From contig CM057147.1 in assembly GCA_029964075.1 (NCBI GenBank), forward strand, positions 27,921,513 to 27,985,512: a DNA stretch of 64,000 nucleotides, read 5' to 3'. The notes beneath the pieces are model-generated. The model did not search any database and was not told where the DNA came from. It saw nothing but the letters and a program-made list of their open reading frames with translations. Source of the stretch: Patiria pectinifera (Eukaryota; Echinodermata; Asteroidea; Valvatida; Asterinidae). This document shows, one piece after another, positions 24,326 through 35,434 of this stretch. The translations under genes and the position numbers were made by a program. Numbering within the stretch: position 1 is the stretch's first letter; each line of letters opens with the position of its first letter.

Positions 24326-25190
24326 CCACCCAGCCAGCAAGCCCAAGTGGGCCCCATGTGGGTTATGGTTGGGTTTGATGGGCTTTGGTGGGCTCCCAGC
24401 TAACACATCACATTGCCACAACGTTGCGCAATGTTGTGAAAATGTTGTCATTTGGTAATGTGTCACGATGACATTCAAGCAACGTTGCCGCGATGTTAGA
24501 CTGTATAATTGTTTGTTGTAAAAACGTTGTATATCGGTAATTTGTACAACGTTGTACGAAAGTCATCATATGACATTGTATTGACGTTGTACAGTGGTCG
24601 TTGTAATACAGTAATAAATATGACGTTGTGGTTACGTTATATGTAGGTGTTTTCATGACGTTGTTTTTAAGTTGTCAATGATACGTTGTCAGGACGTTGT
24701 AATTTAGAATGTTCACAATTTTTGCTGTGAGGTTATAATCCTGACGTTGAGATAACGTTCCATCTAGGTTATTTTATAACGTTGTTTTCAGTTGTGAAAA
24801 TCACGATGTCACAACGTTGTAGTTTGGCATTTCAAAACGTTGCTGTGATGTAAAAATCATGACGTTGTTGTAACATTGTATGTGCGTGCTTTCACAACGT
24901 TATTGGTATGTTGCTAATCTCACGTTGTCATGACGTTGTAGATAGGAATTTACGTTATGATGACGTTTCATAAAAGTCTTATCATAATGTAAAAATCATG
25001 TTGTCGTGACATTGCAGTTTGGTATTTTCACAGCGCGTTGCTGTTATGTTGTGAACCTCTCGTTGCTGTAACGTTTTATAAAGGTGTTTTGGCAATTTAA
25101 GTTGCAATTATGCTGTGCAAATCCCGTTGTAGTTACGATCCATGATGCATTGACAAAAACATTGTGATTACGATGTACTGAATGTGTAGT
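24326..25190. repeat. ACGTTGT-rich degenerate repeat element
   Basis: It starts with a GTGGGCCCCATGTGGG segment and CCCAGCTAACACATCAC. Dozens of ACGTTGT / ACAACGTT words follow at irregular 25-60 bp spacing up to about 25170. The order suggests an old repeat family (CCCAGC...ACGTTG type) rather than simple sequence. The large number of ACGTTG words makes this segment strongly non-random. Confidence 0.6.
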
Positions 25191-25480
25191 GAACACAATG
25201 TTTGAATTAATGATGTTTATATTGATAATAATTAAACATTGGGGTGCCGGCTTGCATTATTACTCGTGAAATTTCGAACATCATCATGTTTTGTTTTGTC
25301 GGAGTAGAAATATAATGTTCGCAAATATTTTTCTAATGGTCTAAGATGGATGAGATCATGGTCAAAGCGCGACTGTTTCCCGCTCATATTCATTGTTGTA
25401 TATTCAATGTATACCTCATTGCACACACCAACGTAACTATAGAAATATGATTCCCGTTCCCAAAGAAAAATATTACCATG

Positions 25481-25490
25481 GCGCATGCGC
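25481..25490. promoter_or_regulatory. NRF-1-type palindrome upstream of a candidate first exon
   Basis: GCGCATGCGC is the canonical palindromic core recognised by NRF-1-like factors in animal CpG promoters. It lies 133 bp before the candidate start codon. The following 130 bp is relatively CpG-rich with AGCAGCAGCAG. The function is inferred from motif and position. Confidence 0.4.
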
Positions 25491-25622
25491 ATCAGCAGAA
25501 ATTCCACGTCCAGACCACGTGATAGCTCATTTGAATCGCTCTGCTAAGTCGAGTCAGCGATCTAGCAGCAGCAGCTCACTATAACGGTCGCCGACTCGCC
25601 GTCCAGTTGATGTGAATTAGCC

Positions 25623-25666
25623 ATGGTCGCCAAGCAAGTTATTTTCACTGCAGTATTTCTTACAAG
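25623..25666 (+). CDS. Candidate first coding exon of a secreted/membrane protein
   Basis: ATG in a good context (GCCATGG) opens MVAKQVIFTAVFLT followed by AG and a splice donor GTAGGA. The short peptide is Lys then a hydrophobic run, like the start of a signal peptide. The exon would end in phase 2. The upstream sequence has an NRF-1-type site, as in the second candidate at 60186. I could not find the next exon in the window with confidence, so the product is unknown. It could be a chance ATG-donor pair. Confidence 0.35.
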
Positions 25667-26516
25667 GTAGGAATGATTTTTTTTTTGTATTTTGACCTTA
25701 TTCTTATGTCGAACACATTTCTAAATATCTGATGAGAGCTAGGATCAAAAGTAAAACAACTTTTCGAACAAAGATTTTCCTCAGCCTATCATCTTTGGGT
25801 TTTTTTTAATGTTGCAAATGTTCCGCAGACTCGATCAGAATTAATGTAGATTAAGAGTGCAAATCTGTGCCTCAATTGAGATTGGAGGCTCGTCAATTCG
25901 AACAGTTTTGGAGGATATACACTGAAACAAACGTTCAAGTCATCTGGTTTTTGTTTTAATAATAAAATGTTGGTATTCTTTTCCAAGGAAATTATTTACA
26001 TGTGGAACAGATTTACTCGAATTCATGTAAGACATATTAGACCTTTTAACAACGTGATAGGTAGGAATTAATAGAAAGTTAACAGTTCGATAGTTATAAT
26101 TTCATATATAACATATATATTGCTTCAGCAAAGGGCAAAATATGTTTGGAAGTGTATACATATATCGAGAAAACTTTTGATTGTGTACTGTATAGGCCAG
26201 TATAAGTAGGCCTATGTTTTTAATATTTTTTCCTTCAATTTCATGAATTAATCAAAATGTAACTATATTGTATTAAGATACCGCGCCAACAACCGTGAAA
26301 TTGTTACCTGAGGTATCTTTTAATTCATAGATCTGAGTTGATTTTCTCTCAACTAAAACTGGCGCAAATTTGAGTTAGACGTTAAATAAAGGCATAAATA
26401 ATACTGCTTCACCCGTTATAAAATTCCCGCTCAAAGCCACTGTGTACGGCGCTCCATAAGTGCCATCCACCTATTTATATACTGAGATAATTTATCACCC
26501 CATGTTGACAAATTGC
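25667..26516. other. Putative intron, non-coding
   Basis: AT-rich without recognised structure. Would be intronic if the exon at 25623 is real. Confidence 0.35.
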
Positions 26517-26860
26517 GGAAAGTAAGGCGACTTAATCACATAAATTATCTCGTCAAGTCGACTTCCGGAAGTCGAGATGACGACTTGTCGAGATAAATTA
26601 TCTAGCCAAGCCGACTTCCAGAAGTCGAGATGACGACTTGTCAAGATGAATTATTTAGCCAAGTCGACTTCCCGAAGTCGACATGACGACTTGCCGGGAT
26701 CAATCATCCCTAAGTCGACTTAACGAATTCTAGATGACAACTTGTCGAGATGAATGTTCTCGCTAAATCGACTTCCCGAAGTTGACATGACAACTTGTGG
26801 AGAAGTGATAACTCGCCAAGTTGACTTACGGAAACCGAGTTGACGACTTGCCGAGATAAA
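26517..26860. repeat. 53-bp minisatellite with AAGTCGACTT palindromes
   Basis: Six to seven units of about 53-54 bp, each with TAGCCAAGTCGACTTCC, a GAAGTCGA complement and ATGACGACTTGTCGAGAT. The units themselves contain inverted words, so the array can form repeated hairpins. Confidence 0.75.
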
Positions 26861-29140
26861 TTATTTTGAGGTTCACCTCGAAAACTAAATTTGCTTTTCA
26901 ATTGATCTTTTCTTAGCAATATGAAACTTATTCACTTTTGGATGCGACATCGGTCTCAATATCACTGTGACGTTATTCTGATGTCATCAAGTGTGAAATT
27001 ACAAGCGATTTTAGATCCCAAATCGATCTAAATCGCTAATGCTGAGAAAATCCCTCGGGAAGAATAATTTCTCAAACATTAATGCAACTTCCCAAGAACC
27101 TAAACGGCGTCCTCATTATTAAGTTGAAGATACTTTCCTCCTCGACGATAGAAACCGGAAAAAAAATAAAACGTTAAAAAGAGAGTAATTATTGTGTTTA
27201 CTTGGTATTAACAGTCAGTGGCGTGACTAGGGTTAAACCTAATTCTGGTAGGCCGGTGGGGGGGGGGGGGGCAAGGGTGCACATAATTTTCAATGGAGCG
27301 CGGAAGGCAAATGACATATTTTTGTTCATTTTAAGATTTTAAATGGGGACGCGCGCCGGGGGGGGGGGGTAACAGACATTCGTTGTTGAAAAGGTCCACT
27401 TTGTGGTGAAAAGGTCCACTTCATGGTAAAAAGTACCCGTCTGTTCTATGCGCACTACTTGCGCTAACTATAGTCCCTTTCACCACTCAATAATTATACA
27501 TGCAAACATCACAATTAGTTGCATGTAGCCTGTCGCCATGGCTAGCGTCGGCTGATTTATTTTCAGTTCATTAATACAGTTCAAAAATCACATCTTTACA
27601 TTCAAATTGCTGTATACATTGTAATAACAAAAACATTCGATGGAAGCTCTTTTTCCACGATTGAGGTCTTTGTATATAGCTCACTTTTAATAACGCTGCT
27701 GTAACTTAAATTTTATTTAATACTGTATTAGTATAGATCTATGATTTCGCTCTATAACTGACTTTGCCCAGGGTGAAAAACCAGAGATAAAACTCTATGA
27801 GGTAAAACTCTGGAAAACCTTGTGGCCTGTCCCTTATACATTGTGTAATTCTCGAATGCATAACTTACTGGTACGTATACATACTCAAAGTGTCTCATCT
27901 TCTTTTAAATGAAATATACCTTGTATTATGGTCGTTATGAAAATACCGACCTAGCGCGTGGTGGACGCAGGCTAGAATGGCCATACCACGGCCACACACA
28001 CGCCCTTACTCTATTACGTGCTCAATGACATTCTTATTCAAATTAACTCTATTCTTCATCCTGTCCACTCAAGCATCAAGCTTGTGAGTAACACACAGAC
28101 AAATTTTTCCTGCTATACTTCGTACCGCAGGAAAATAAACTTTTCCACCAGGCCTTATCGCCATTTTGTTGTTGTTGCAGAACAGTGTCCCCCAAAAACC
28201 TCTCTTGCTGTGGTTGACATGTACAAATAGTAACCGCAGAATCTGAATCTTACTTACACAGAAGTAAAGATCGTGTAACATTTCATTTGACTCCAAAGAT
28301 ATTAATTGAAATTAAAAAATAGTCAGATGACTCATTTTGAGGTAAAATGGAAATCTTCTTGTGGCAATAAAGAAAGATAAGGCAAGCCTAGCCAAGGTTT
28401 TCCCAAATCACACAAACAAAATTATATGCAATCGATTCCGAATGGCTATTCACTGTAGGCCATTGGGTGCCTCTGTGTAACAATAGCCCACTCATGTGGC
28501 TTTACGGGGTAATCCTATACAATAGCACTGCCCAGCTCATCAGTGACAGGCAATGAGTCCGTGAGTCTATCCTCTCTGGGTCCAAATGGTTAGGTTTTTT
28601 GAGTTTATTTCTTTGTAGATTGTGTTTATCCAGCTTACAAACTCATGGGGCATCGACTCCGAGACTGAAAATGATATCAAAATGCGGCGCGCAGAGGCAA
28701 TCAACGGTTGTGTCCCTTTTGTTGATGTTCATAAAATATGCAAAACGTCTGTTCGTTTTTTTCCTGTCCACACCTGAAGCGGTACATAGAAGGATGATTA
28801 ATGATGTCATTTGAGTCGTTTTCAATAAAAAGGTATTGTTGCTTTGATCACCAACGGAGACGCTGTTAAAAAGCTTGACGAACATGCAGCGAGTGATTGT
28901 ATAGTTTTTGGAATTTGAAAGGTAAAAATGTTCTTTCCGAACGAAGTTTAAAGGAATATAATGTCCTGCAACAAATAAATGTGCTTGTATATTTTTGCAG
29001 GCCTTTTTACAGCTTTAAAAAGTGGTTTTAAATGGCGCGCTCCTGTTCAGAAATTGCGCACACTATTCAGAACAAATTAGGAGCGTCCGGCTCTTAAATC
29101 AAAAGTTGAAATCAATTAATTAATTTGTTGTAGTGGGCCG
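26861..29140. other. Non-coding with two poly-G tracts
   Basis: G-runs at 27256-27270 and 27359-27370 lie within a segment beginning CAGTGGCGTGACTAGGG (27216), probably a decayed CAGTGGCG-family element. At 28619 a fair acceptor precedes a 52-codon open stretch, but I cannot support an exon. No other feature. Confidence 0.35.
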
Positions 29141-29316
29141 CAGTGTTGTAGGTCTCGAGACCGGTCTCGGTCTCGGTCTCGGTCTTGAGACCACTTTTTG
29201 CCGGTCTCGGTCTCGGTCTCGGTCTCGGGAGCTGTGGTCTCGGTCTTGGTCTCGGTCTCTGTCCCCTTTGGTCTCGATATTTTGGCTGGTCTCGAGTCGA
29301 GACCAGCCAAAAAGTG
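29141..29316 (+). repeat. GGTCTC-rich element, best-preserved copy
   Basis: CAGTGTTGTAGGTCTCGAGA starts the unit. GGTCTC hexamers dominate, and GGCTGGTCTCGAGTCGAGAC ends it as a short palindrome. The hexamer array is framed by constant ends (also 2743-2918, 31262-31424), so it is a mobile or dispersed unit. Confidence 0.75.
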
Positions 29317-29350
29317 AGGGGGGTGGATTCCGCCCCCGGCCCTTTTAGGG
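29317..29350. mobile_element. Solo end of a piggyBac-type MITE
   Basis: GCCCCCGGCCCTTTTAGGG followed by TTAA (29351-29354) matches the right end of the complete copy at 43852-44200. The left end is missing and the GGTCTC repeat abuts it. Confidence 0.55.
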
Positions 29351-29354
29351 TTAA

Positions 29355-31261
29355 GTAAAGAATCAGTTTAGGGCAAATGTGACTGCAGTGTGATGCTAAT
29401 TGACATGTCTCTCTTCACTTTCTAGTGAGTGAGGCATAGTCCAATAACCATTGCTCCTCTTCTTATATTTCTCGTTTTTATTGTGGGATGATCTGTTGAA
29501 ACAAGCACTTTATAGCCATCCTCATTGATTCCAAATACAACTGAGATTTAAATCTTATGAATCAAGACTGAAACATTATTTTTACCGTCAGATTTTGCAT
29601 TTTAAATATGGGGAACAATTCAACTCTTTTTCCCTAGAAATATTGGTGATTTTTTTTCTATTTTCTTTTTCAATTTTTCCTTTATTCGTGGAGGCGGGAA
29701 AACGGGTTTTTTTTTCCATTATATTTATTAATGGATATTCATCAATTCGTAGACCGTTAAATTGGTATTAGTGGTGGACAGCTGAATTTTGTGATCTCTT
29801 TATTAAATAGACACGACTTGGGAATAGAGTATGCAAATTACGTGAAATGTTCACAGTTACGACTCAATAACATGTTCTTTATCCCAATTATATTTTTTAC
29901 AAAATGGAGCTTGCCATTCTTTTTTATCATACGGTCACTTTCTTTTTGACTCGCCATGTATTCATCTGTGATAAACACAAATTGAGCTACTGCCATGTAC
30001 ACACACAAATAGAGTCTAATTGCCTGCCTCGTCTCCTTCCTAAATGTCAATTGCATTTGCATGAGTCGAGAAGAATAGTGTTCCATTAATCGCTATATGC
30101 TGTTTACGGCCATCACAATAAACTATTAATAAATTGGCAATATGTCGTACTTGTTAATCACTAAAATATTCAAGTAAATTGCCCAGCAAAGTAGCTGATG
30201 CGGGCGATACGATGGCACGGTACAAAACACAGAGAGGCGTGCGCACTGAGCCATGAATCCTAAAAGTACATCTCACCCACCACATTGAGTTTGTGACAGC
30301 ACCCTTCTATTGTGTCGGCCATATTCTCAAATAGGCTAATGACGATGATGACGGCGGGCAGAAGATAGATCAGGCAAATAGGGTTCATCAATATTCTATA
30401 GTATATGTAACGTTATTGACATTAAACAAAAATAAAGAGGCATTACATTTCAGCCTTAGCCAGGCCTTCTTCAGAGGTAAATGACAGAGGAACAAGAAAC
30501 AAACATGTAGGGGACACACAAATATGCAGGGTTGGAAGGAGACTCACAAAGAGGGAGGGGGGGCAGACCAATCCATATCTGGCTACCATCTCTCAATTTT
30601 TTGGTCTACATGTACAAATCTATATTCCATGACTGAAATTTTAAAAAATAAATCAATATTTGTTTGCTCCAAACTTTTTTCGAATCAGGTTTACAAGGAG
30701 GTCCAATGTAAAATTAAAGTTGCATTTAAATATCCGTTAGTGGTCATTGCTGAAACCAAGGGGTGGCTGTGGAGTTTAGGGTCCGAGTTCCTATAACAGA
30801 TGAAACATCCACCTTTAACTTTTTACTTTTGTCAAGTTTCAACATGTTCAAGTTTTGTAAAAACTAGTACAAATTGTCGTACTCCTAAGTTAGAGTTTCT
30901 TCATCAGATTTACACTTTATAGTAGTCAAACAATATTTAAAAAAAAAATATTTTTAAAAAAGTGGCAAAATATATGGAGTTCATCAAATAAGGTTTTCCC
31001 CTTCTTTAAATTAGGTTGTTTCCAATTTTTTTTAATTGATTGTGACAATAACCAATTCTGTTGCCATGTTGTAATTTATGGCATGAAGCAAACACGAAGA
31101 GCACTCGTATGACACAATTGTGCAGGTACAAGTGATTCCTAACTTTCAATCACTTCCTTCACATCCTCATGAACATCATGAACATCAACATCTCAAGGAC
31201 AGACTGTTCAGCTGTAATTAGTGTCTTGTTGTTTATTTAGATTATTGTTATTTATCATCCG
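29355..31261. other. Non-coding
   Basis: About 1.9 kb of AT-rich sequence without a gene, repeat or inverted-repeat structure that I can support. Confidence 0.4.
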
Positions 31262-31327
31262 CGGTCTCGGTCTCGGTCTCGGTCTCGGACCATTTCGGTC
31301 TCGGTCTCGGTCCGCCTTGAAGGGACT

Positions 31328-31364
<37 letters not shown>

Positions 31365-31424
31365 CAACTTCAGGTCTCGGTCTTGGTCTCGGTCTCGGAC
31401 TATCCGGTCTCGACTACAACACTG
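31262..31424 (+). repeat. GGTCTC-rich element fused to a LINE
   Basis: GGTCTCGGTCTCGG units end with CCGGTCTCGACTACAACACTG, the complement of the start of the 29141 copy. This copy therefore lies in reverse or has lost its other end. It directly abuts LINE reverse-transcriptase sequence at the ADD motif. Confidence 0.65.
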
Positions 31425-32390
31425 CTGACGACAGTGCTATCTACCGTGTCATATACAACATCGACGATGCCGACCAGCTCCAGCAGGACCTCAACACGTA
31501 CCACGCAGGAGTGGGAGAGGAAATGGCTCATGGAGTTCCATCCAGAGAAATGTCAAGTACTTCACATCACCAAACGTCGCAAACCGGTAAAGTTCACTTA
31601 TTCCATCCACAACTACCCTCTGAAGGCAGTACCATCAGCTAAATACCTAGGGGTAGAACTCACTGACAACTTATCCTGGAACAGACATGTAGACACCACC
31701 TCCAAGAAGTGCTTGAGATCCCTTGGCTTCCTACGACGCAACTTGAGCAACTGCCCTCGTGAAGTAAAGACCCGCTGCTATACCACCCTTGTGCGGCCTA
31801 CTGCTGAGTATGCCAGTTGCGTATGGGACCCTTCCACAAAAAGGAACATCACCAAAATTGAATCTGTCCAGAGTAGTGCTGCCCGGTACATTATGAATAA
31901 CTACTCCAGAGACAGCAGTGTCAACACCATGCTGAGTAAACTGGGTTGGGAGTCTCTACAACACCGAAGAGCCATCTCCAAAGTTACAATGATGTACCGG
32001 ATCACCAACAAACTCATCGACATCCCAGACAACCACCTTATCTCGGTCAACTCATCTACCAGAGGAAACAGCCAGAAATTCCTCATCCCACCCACCCGTA
32101 CAACTTTACTGAAGGGCTCCTTCTTCCCAAACACCATCCGACTGTGGAACTCACTGCCCCAGCAAGTTGTTGAGTCACCAACCCTGAATGTCTTCAAGAC
32201 CAGAGTGAACGGTGTCACCTTCAGATAACCAACCTGTCCCAAATTAGCTGTTTTTTTACTTGCACATAATTATTTGTCTTTTTATGCCTCGAGTTATGTC
32301 TGCACCTGCTTGTTTGCAAATCAACCAATGTGCGAGTATACTCCAGCGGAGGTTTCTGCACAGTATAGGAAGATGATGATGATGATAAAT
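31424..32390 (+). mobile_element. 5'-truncated CR1/L2-type LINE, 3' part of the reverse transcriptase
   Basis: The peptide starts ADDSAIYRVIYNIDDADQL, the catalytic (F)ADD motif of a non-LTR reverse transcriptase, and continues after a one-step frame slip near 31495 with WERKWLMEFHPEKCQVLHIT. The C-terminal signature follows: KYLGVELTDNLSWNRHV, then a thumb segment with QSSAARYIMNNYS, and finally FFPNTIRLWNSLPQQVV. It ends at the TAA at 32226-32228. A 3' UTR of about 160 bp ends in a (GAT)n tail near 32380. Domains upstream of ADD (endonuclease, RT fingers) are absent. Such termini are typical of CR1/L2-like clades. It is dead but not very old, since only one frame slip is seen. Confidence 0.85.
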
Positions 32391-33007
32391 AATAATATCC
32401 ATTGGCGGACGTTGTTGGCTGTTTGGCCTTGCTTGTGTTGTGGTTGAAAGGCCAACTTATATAAAAGTTGAATTGACTTTTTCCACGCAGGTCTCGCAAA
32501 TTGTAAAAGTATCAAGTTACGGAAGTAAACAAAAAGAGAAACACACTAACAATTTACAAGACAGAACTATAACAAACAAAATAACTGGACCTCATTTTAA
32601 AAACTTTTTTCTTTAACTATGTTTATAGAATACTAAAATGTCAAGGCAAGTCTGATTTCATATTCATTCAGTGGCTACACACAAGCCCTTCAAGTTTTTT
32701 CCCAACTTTTTCCCACCACCACAACTTGACACCTCTCCAGCCGCCCAAGGCTAGCGTCCACTCACCTGGCGAAATTGACAGGCAAAGGAAAATAGAGCCG
32801 TGTGTTCCCATGTAACAAAGCATGTAGTTCACAGCCACACCGCACAATACGATTGTTTTAATTGGTTGGAAAATATAATTGACCTACTTTTTCTTCTCGT
32901 GCTCAGGGAAGTATTTTAGCTTATTTTGTTGTTTTTGTGGAACCTACAACAATTCTCAACCATATCTGTCAGTCTTGATTCTATTTAACTTATACATAAC
33001 CGGTGAT
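32391..33007. other. Non-coding; possible minus-strand splice donor
   Basis: On the minus strand TTTCGCCAG followed by GTGAGT occurs at about 32773-32787 after an open 25-codon stretch. It could be an exon of the minus-strand YqaJ-like gene, but I see no recognisable residues. Confidence 0.3.
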
Positions 33008-33178
33008 TATATCAACTTCATCCTTAGTAAGATCAGCTTCACTTGAGGCAGAATTTTTGCCAAATAGTATACCAGATAGAATAACCATCACTGTATGTAC
33101 ATGTATTCTTTTATTTTGCTGAAACACCAACTTAATAAAAACAAATAGTGTGTACATAAAACAATATCAGTTACTCAC

Positions 33179-33723
33179 TGAAGATCGTCCTGCTGACCCA
33201 TATTCGCCTCTGAGTGTCTTTAACAAGGATGGTGGAGTGGAGTTTCTCCTCACAGCACCAAGAACTGCACCAAAGTTGCTGGATGTCAGTCGATTTTGTT
33301 TATACGCAAACCTACACATCAAGAAATGAAAATAACAATTACATATGTCTGTGTTTTGTTACTTGCATGCCCAAAGACATCGATCACTCTTAAAAAGTGC
33401 ACTTCAGTTCTCTTGTGCTTGCAATCCAGATTTATAAAGTAAATATAGTCATTTTACTTTACATAGGAATACAAAACTGTATTGTCCTCGGTAAAAGTAG
33501 CATTTAATTTGTTTACTAATGAACAATTTGTTTGAAAAGTGAAACAACAACTATAAAATTCTTACCACAAAGCATTATGACGTTGACCAACATTAGTCCT
33601 TTCAATCACCTTGACATCCTCTTCAGAAACAGCCATGTGTTCTACTACATACTCTACTTTGTCCGGGGCGTGTTCAAATTCAGGTGTGCTTGTTATAAAA
33701 GCATAGCTTTTTACTTGTTTGAC
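33179..33723 (-). CDS. Two spliced exons of a YqaJ-like (lambda-exonuclease fold) nuclease gene, copy A
   Basis: On the minus strand, exon 33723-33566 (after CAATAG, ending at donor GTAAGA) encodes VKQVKSYAFITSTPEFEHAP...VEYVVEHMAVSEEDVKVIER with TNVGQRHNAL. Exon 33311-33179 (after GATGTGTAG, ending at donor GTGAGT) continues in the same phase with W-FAYKQNRLTSSNFGAVLG and TPPSLLKTLRGEYGS. The pattern I-E-x2-T-x-G-Q...W-x-x-Y/R...R-(L/I)-T-x-S-N-F-G-x-V is characteristic of eukaryotic YqaJ-type viral-recombinase-fold nucleases, which often occur as multicopy genes linked to mobile DNA. The catalytic Asp/Glu-x-Lys part would be in later exons that I cannot identify. The in-phase splice of both exons is good evidence of a real gene or a recent pseudogene. 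Confidence 0.6.
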
Positions 33724-34257
33724 CTATTGAAAAAGTTGCATAAAAGTCTGTTAGTGAAAATTAAAGTCCAGAATGTGGTGTTGATTGGGTGGAGAACCCA
33801 CAAACCAACCCTGAAGAAAATATACTGACATGCGGCAAAGGTGATAGTTTGAACAATGCTGCCATTGATTTCACACAGTTAGGGAAGCATTACACCTAAA
33901 TCAAACAACATTTTAAAATTGTCTTTATTTTAGTGCATGCACTCTATTTGGTCATTGTGCATGATTACAATATTTAATTTTTGTTTTTTGTATTTAATTT
34001 TTGTTTGACACCAAACTGGGGTATACTTGCAAATTGTAGAAGTAATTAAGATTATCTTATCAAAGTGCACAGTTAAAAAGTTGTTATGGGTGTTTGTACA
34101 GTTCTCCAATATGTCTACACAATTATATCCCCAAAAGAAACTGTCTGCCTCCGATCCTCCAACAAAATTGAGTACCTTGCAAGTTATGAACGATTAAATT
34201 TGTGTGTTTTAAAATCTTAAGCTAATTTCACCCTAATGCATTTTGGAAAAGTAAAGT

Positions 34258-34560
34258 GGTATTATTATTATTATTATTTATTCGGCCAACAAATGAACAA
34301 AAGTACAATGACAAAGCAAATAAAAAGTAAAATAAACAAAAATTGGAAATTGAAAATTGAAAAGTAGGACCAGACAAGACTGAAGAATGCGAGTAGGAAT
34401 GGGTCGGGGAGGGGGAGGGTGGACAGTTTGACAGGGGAGAGGAGATAGAGGGACAGAAAACAAAAACAATATAACATTCCAAACCGGCCAGGGTAAACAA
34501 AAGTGTACTAAAACACTGTAGCCCTAAGGCCTGCCAACCCATGCTCGAAATGTCTACACA
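34258..34560 (-). mobile_element. LINE-type 3' end with (AAT)n tail, minus strand
   Basis: Minus-strand sequence running from GGCCTGCCAACCCATGCTCG-complement through a pyrimidine-rich UTR to GTTGGCCGAATAA and (ATAAT)n. Trinucleotide 3' tails are usual for CR1/L2-like retroposons. No coding part remains. The same piece is at 37060-37370 in copy B. Confidence 0.5.
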
Positions 34561-34663
34561 AAAATTAAATAGTATTCCATGTAAATATATATATATATAG
34601 GAGTGCCAATATATAAATCAACAAAAAAAAAATCAAAACAAAACAAGAACAAAAACACACGGA

Positions 34664-34861
34664 GGCATTTCTACCATGTACATTTTTGGGAAGGCCTACA
34701 CAATTGCAGACTCCCAATTGGCACAATTCCAATTGGCACAATTGCAGAATACCCCGCCACTCGATCTATCCACCTCGTAGCCGGCTACGAAGTCACGGTT
34801 GGTTGACCTCAATTGTACCAATTGTATAGGCCTTCCCAAAAATGTACATGGTAGAAATGCC
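34664..34861. mobile_element. 198-bp MITE with 34-bp perfect inverted ends
   Basis: GGCATTTCTACCATGTACAT + TTTTGGGAAGGCCT at the left is exactly mirrored at the right end. The interior contains repeated CAATTGGCACAATT words and GTAGCCGGCTAC, a palindrome. The second copy at 37462-37663 belongs to the segmental duplicate. Confidence 0.8.
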
Positions 34862-34882
34862 AAGGTAGTCTGCCGAAGGGGG

Positions 34883-35255
34883 GTAATAATAATAATAGTG
34901 GATATTTATAAAGCGCACGTATCCACCAGGACTGGTGCTCAAGGCGCTACATGATTATTACCCCTGCTCATCGGGCACATGAAACAATTATCCAAATACC
35001 ATTTCAGCTTCCTGGGGAGCATACAGCTCGATGCAGCCTGTTAGGCGCAAGGAAGCTAATTCAATCACAATAACCATCTCTGCCCTCACAGGTACCCATT
35101 TACTCCTGGGTGGAGAGAAGCAATGAGTGACAAAGTGCCTTGCCCAAGGGCACACGCACCATGACCCCGCCAGGACTCGAACCCACAACCTGCAGCTTTA
35201 CCCGCAGACCACGAATCAGTGCCCTTAACCACGAGGGCACAGCACTCCACTAGGG
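34883..35255 (-). mobile_element. Full-length tRNA-derived SINE, minus strand
   Basis: Reading the minus strand: A box TGCCCTCGTGG (35239-35229), B box GGTTCGAGTCC (35183-35173), the body CCCTTGGGCAAGGCACTTTG shared with the SINE at 12944, a 3' part (GCTTTATAAATATCCACTA) and a (TTA)n tail at 34883-34900. It is longer and better preserved than the 12944 copy. The 3' 70 bp is repeated at 37686-37753, where the segmental duplicate ends. Confidence 0.85.
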
Positions 35256-35434
35256 TAGGGGGTAGTAGTCTGCCGAAGGAGTCGAATACTGTTTGGAAGC
35301 TAGCCTAAATAAAATAGCCTGAAAAAGCTAGCCTTTTCACTTGGTAAAGTAAGCTCTTGAAGCTTTGAAACTTCGTGCAATGGTAGGCCTTGATGAATAA
35401 TGCTTAAAAATCGAAAAAAATATGGTTTAACACG

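Larger units (their letters stand above)
33008..34945. repeat. Segmental direct repeat, copy A (1.94 kb)
   Basis: From TATATCAACTTCATCC to GGTGCTCAAGGC this segment recurs at 35817-37753 with constant offset of 2.81 kb and only scattered substitutions and small indels. It contains YqaJ-like exons, a minus-strand LINE 3' end with (ATT)n, a MITE and the 3' end of a SINE. The right break is within SINE sequence. Confidence 0.85.

Noticed and set aside
24400-25190. CRISPR-like or regulatory array of ACGTTGT words
   Set aside because: Irregular spacing and a eukaryotic context; better explained as a degenerate repeat element.
28130-28230. Possible terminal exon EQCPPKTSLAVVDMYK after TTGTTGTTGCAG
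   Set aside because: Very short, no recognisable domain, competing frames equally open.
28619-28775. Possible internal exon after TTTATTTCTTTGTAG, 52 codons reading IVFIQLTNSWGIDSETENDI
   Set aside because: Good acceptor but no donor, no homology and no linked exons that I can identify.
29116-29348. Open frames reading RDRDRD or SRSRSR in the GGTCTC element
   Set aside because: Hexamer repeat translated; resembles an RS domain only by composition.
33532-33828. Plus-strand peptide ending PECGVDWVENPQTNPEEN and LGKHYT
   Set aside because: Looks protein-like but lacks splice sites on this strand and overlaps minus-strand exons with good splice signals; unresolved rather than called.
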